A stretch of 6,979 nt of DNA from a bacterium (GTDB lineage Bacteria > Thermosulfidibacterota > Thermosulfidibacteria > Thermosulfidibacterales > Thermosulfidibacteraceae). The translations under genes and the position numbers were made by a program. Below are positions 6,544 to 6,979 of this stretch, one piece after another. How positions within the stretch are numbered: the stretch's first letter is position 1; every line of letters starts with the position of its first letter. The notes under the pieces are model-generated. The model did not search any database and was not told the origin of the DNA. It saw nothing but the letters and a program-made list of their open reading frames with translations. The DNA is taken from the NCBI GenBank assembly GCA_027037155.1, contig JALWBK010000229.1:1-6979 (forward strand), given 5' to 3'.

Positions 6544-6562
6544 TTACACCTTTGGCAGTCAA
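6534..6562 (-). promoter_or_regulatory. Possible promoter of the F0 gene cluster
   Basis: TTGACT at 6562-6557 matches the -35 consensus in 5 of 6 bases. The -10 region is poor: GTTAAT at 6541-6536 with a 15-base spacer, or TAATTA at 6539-6534 with 17. If used, transcription would start near the TTG at 6543 or after it, again favouring the GTG start. Read-through from the slipin gene is the alternative. Confidence 0.3.
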
Positions 6563-6571
6563 CTGAACCAC

Positions 6572-6587
6572 TTTGCATTTATGCAAA
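6572..6587. repeat. Short palindrome between the slipin gene and atpZ
   Basis: TTTGCAT-TT-ATGCAAA on the + strand, a perfect 7-base inverted repeat with a 2-base centre, immediately after the slipin stop codon. No T run follows on the minus strand, so it is not a terminator. Its position 10 bases upstream of the TTGACT box fits an operator site, for an unknown regulator. Confidence 0.5.
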
Positions 6588-6588
6588 A

Positions 6589-6979
6589 CTAAGTTTTAGG
6601 CTCTTGCGAAGTGGATCCTGAAAAGGATTTGAAAAGCTCAATGGGTATAGGAAAGACCACCGTACTGGCATTTTCGGAGCTTATCTCCACCAAGGTCTGC
6701 AGATACCTAAGCTGCAAGGCCACAGGATGTCTACCGATGATGTCCGCTGCCTCAGCCAACTTTTGAGCGGCCTGGTACTCACCTTCAGCAGCGATGATCT
6801 TAGCCCTTCTCTCCCTCTCCGCCTCTGCCTGTCTGGCCATGGCTCTTTGCATATCATGGGGCAGATCCACATGCTTTATCTCCACAGTGGTCACCTTTAT
6901 CCCCCACGGATCGGTATGCTCATCAAGAATGGCCTGAAGACGCGAATTTATCTTCTCTCTATGGCTCAAGATCTCATCA
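6589..6979 (-). CDS. Slipin / stomatin-like SPFH-domain protein (3' part, runs off the right edge)
   Basis: The last 130 residues of a bacterial slipin, a membrane-anchored SPFH protein that forms oligomers in the membrane, usually made together with an NfeD partner. [11 protein letters not shown] leads into the end of the SPFH domain with [18 protein letters not shown]. Next come the family signature [20 protein letters not shown] and a coiled-coil-prone [15 protein letters not shown] segment. The C-terminal [26 protein letters not shown] is also standard for slipins. The reading frame is open to the right edge, so the N-terminal membrane hairpin and start are outside the window; an internal TTG or ATG should not be taken as the start. 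An nfeD gene would be expected beyond the right edge. It is 45 bases upstream of the atpZ TTG in the same orientation. Confidence 0.94.
   Translation of the reverse strand, partial: DEILSHREKINSRLQAILDEHTDPWGIKVTTVEIKHVDLPHDMQRAMARQAEAERERRAKIIAAEGEYQAAQKLAEAADIIGRHPVALQLRYLQTLVEISSENASTVVFPIPIELFKSFSGSTSQEPKT

Noticed and set aside
6572..6587. Terminator for the slipin gene
   Set aside because: The inverted repeat is AT-rich and is followed by GTGGTT and not by a T run on the minus strand.
6967..6969. TTG as the start of a short slipin-like gene
   Set aside because: The frame stays open to the window edge and upstream codons DEIL match the slipin domain, so the gene is cut by the edge and not short.

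Overview
The window is a stretch of bacterial chromosome in which every supported gene lies on the minus strand, so it reads from right to left. Intergenic gaps are short and many genes overlap by a few bases. Frequent AGG/AGA and ATA codons and Lys/Glu/Arg-rich soluble proteins suggest a thermophile. An F-type ATP synthase split into a separate F0 cluster, a c subunit with a signal peptide and a Rex regulator fit a deep-branching anaerobe or microaerophile, such as a Desulfurobacteriales-, Thermosulfidibacter- or Thermodesulfobacteria-like lineage. This assignment is inference; no rRNA or other marker gene is present.

Right block, transcribed first (6979 to 4818): the 3' end of a slipin (stomatin/SPFH family) gene enters from the right edge. 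After a 45-base gap with a short palindrome comes the membrane-sector ATP synthase cluster atpZ-atpI-atpB-atpE, which ends at a strong intrinsic terminator. No F1 or stalk subunit genes are present. atpZ is out of frame as read: its ORF stops early, and the conserved C-terminal part continues in the -1 frame from a perfect T TTT TTC slippery heptamer.

Left block (4847 to 1): a promoter overlapped by a near-consensus Rex operator precedes rex, the NADH/NAD+-sensing repressor. It is followed by a divergent P-II signal protein, rpiB (pentose phosphate pathway), glyA (serine hydroxymethyltransferase), a dCMP deaminase, nrdR (ribonucleotide reductase repressor) and the 5' part of a KtrB/TrkH potassium transporter gene that leaves the window on the left. 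From the P-II gene onward, neighbours overlap by 1, 4, 8, 4 and 14 bases, which indicates one transcription unit with coupled translation. The common theme of its central genes is supply of ribose, one-carbon units and dUMP for nucleotide synthesis, with redox and P-II sensors at the front and NrdR at the end.

The points most worth a second look are the atpZ frameshift signal with its hairpin, the Rex operator placed on the operon's own promoter, and the P-II protein whose T-loop has lost the usual tyrosine. I found no CRISPR array, transposon, tRNA or rRNA. No stretch over 300 bases lacks a gene.
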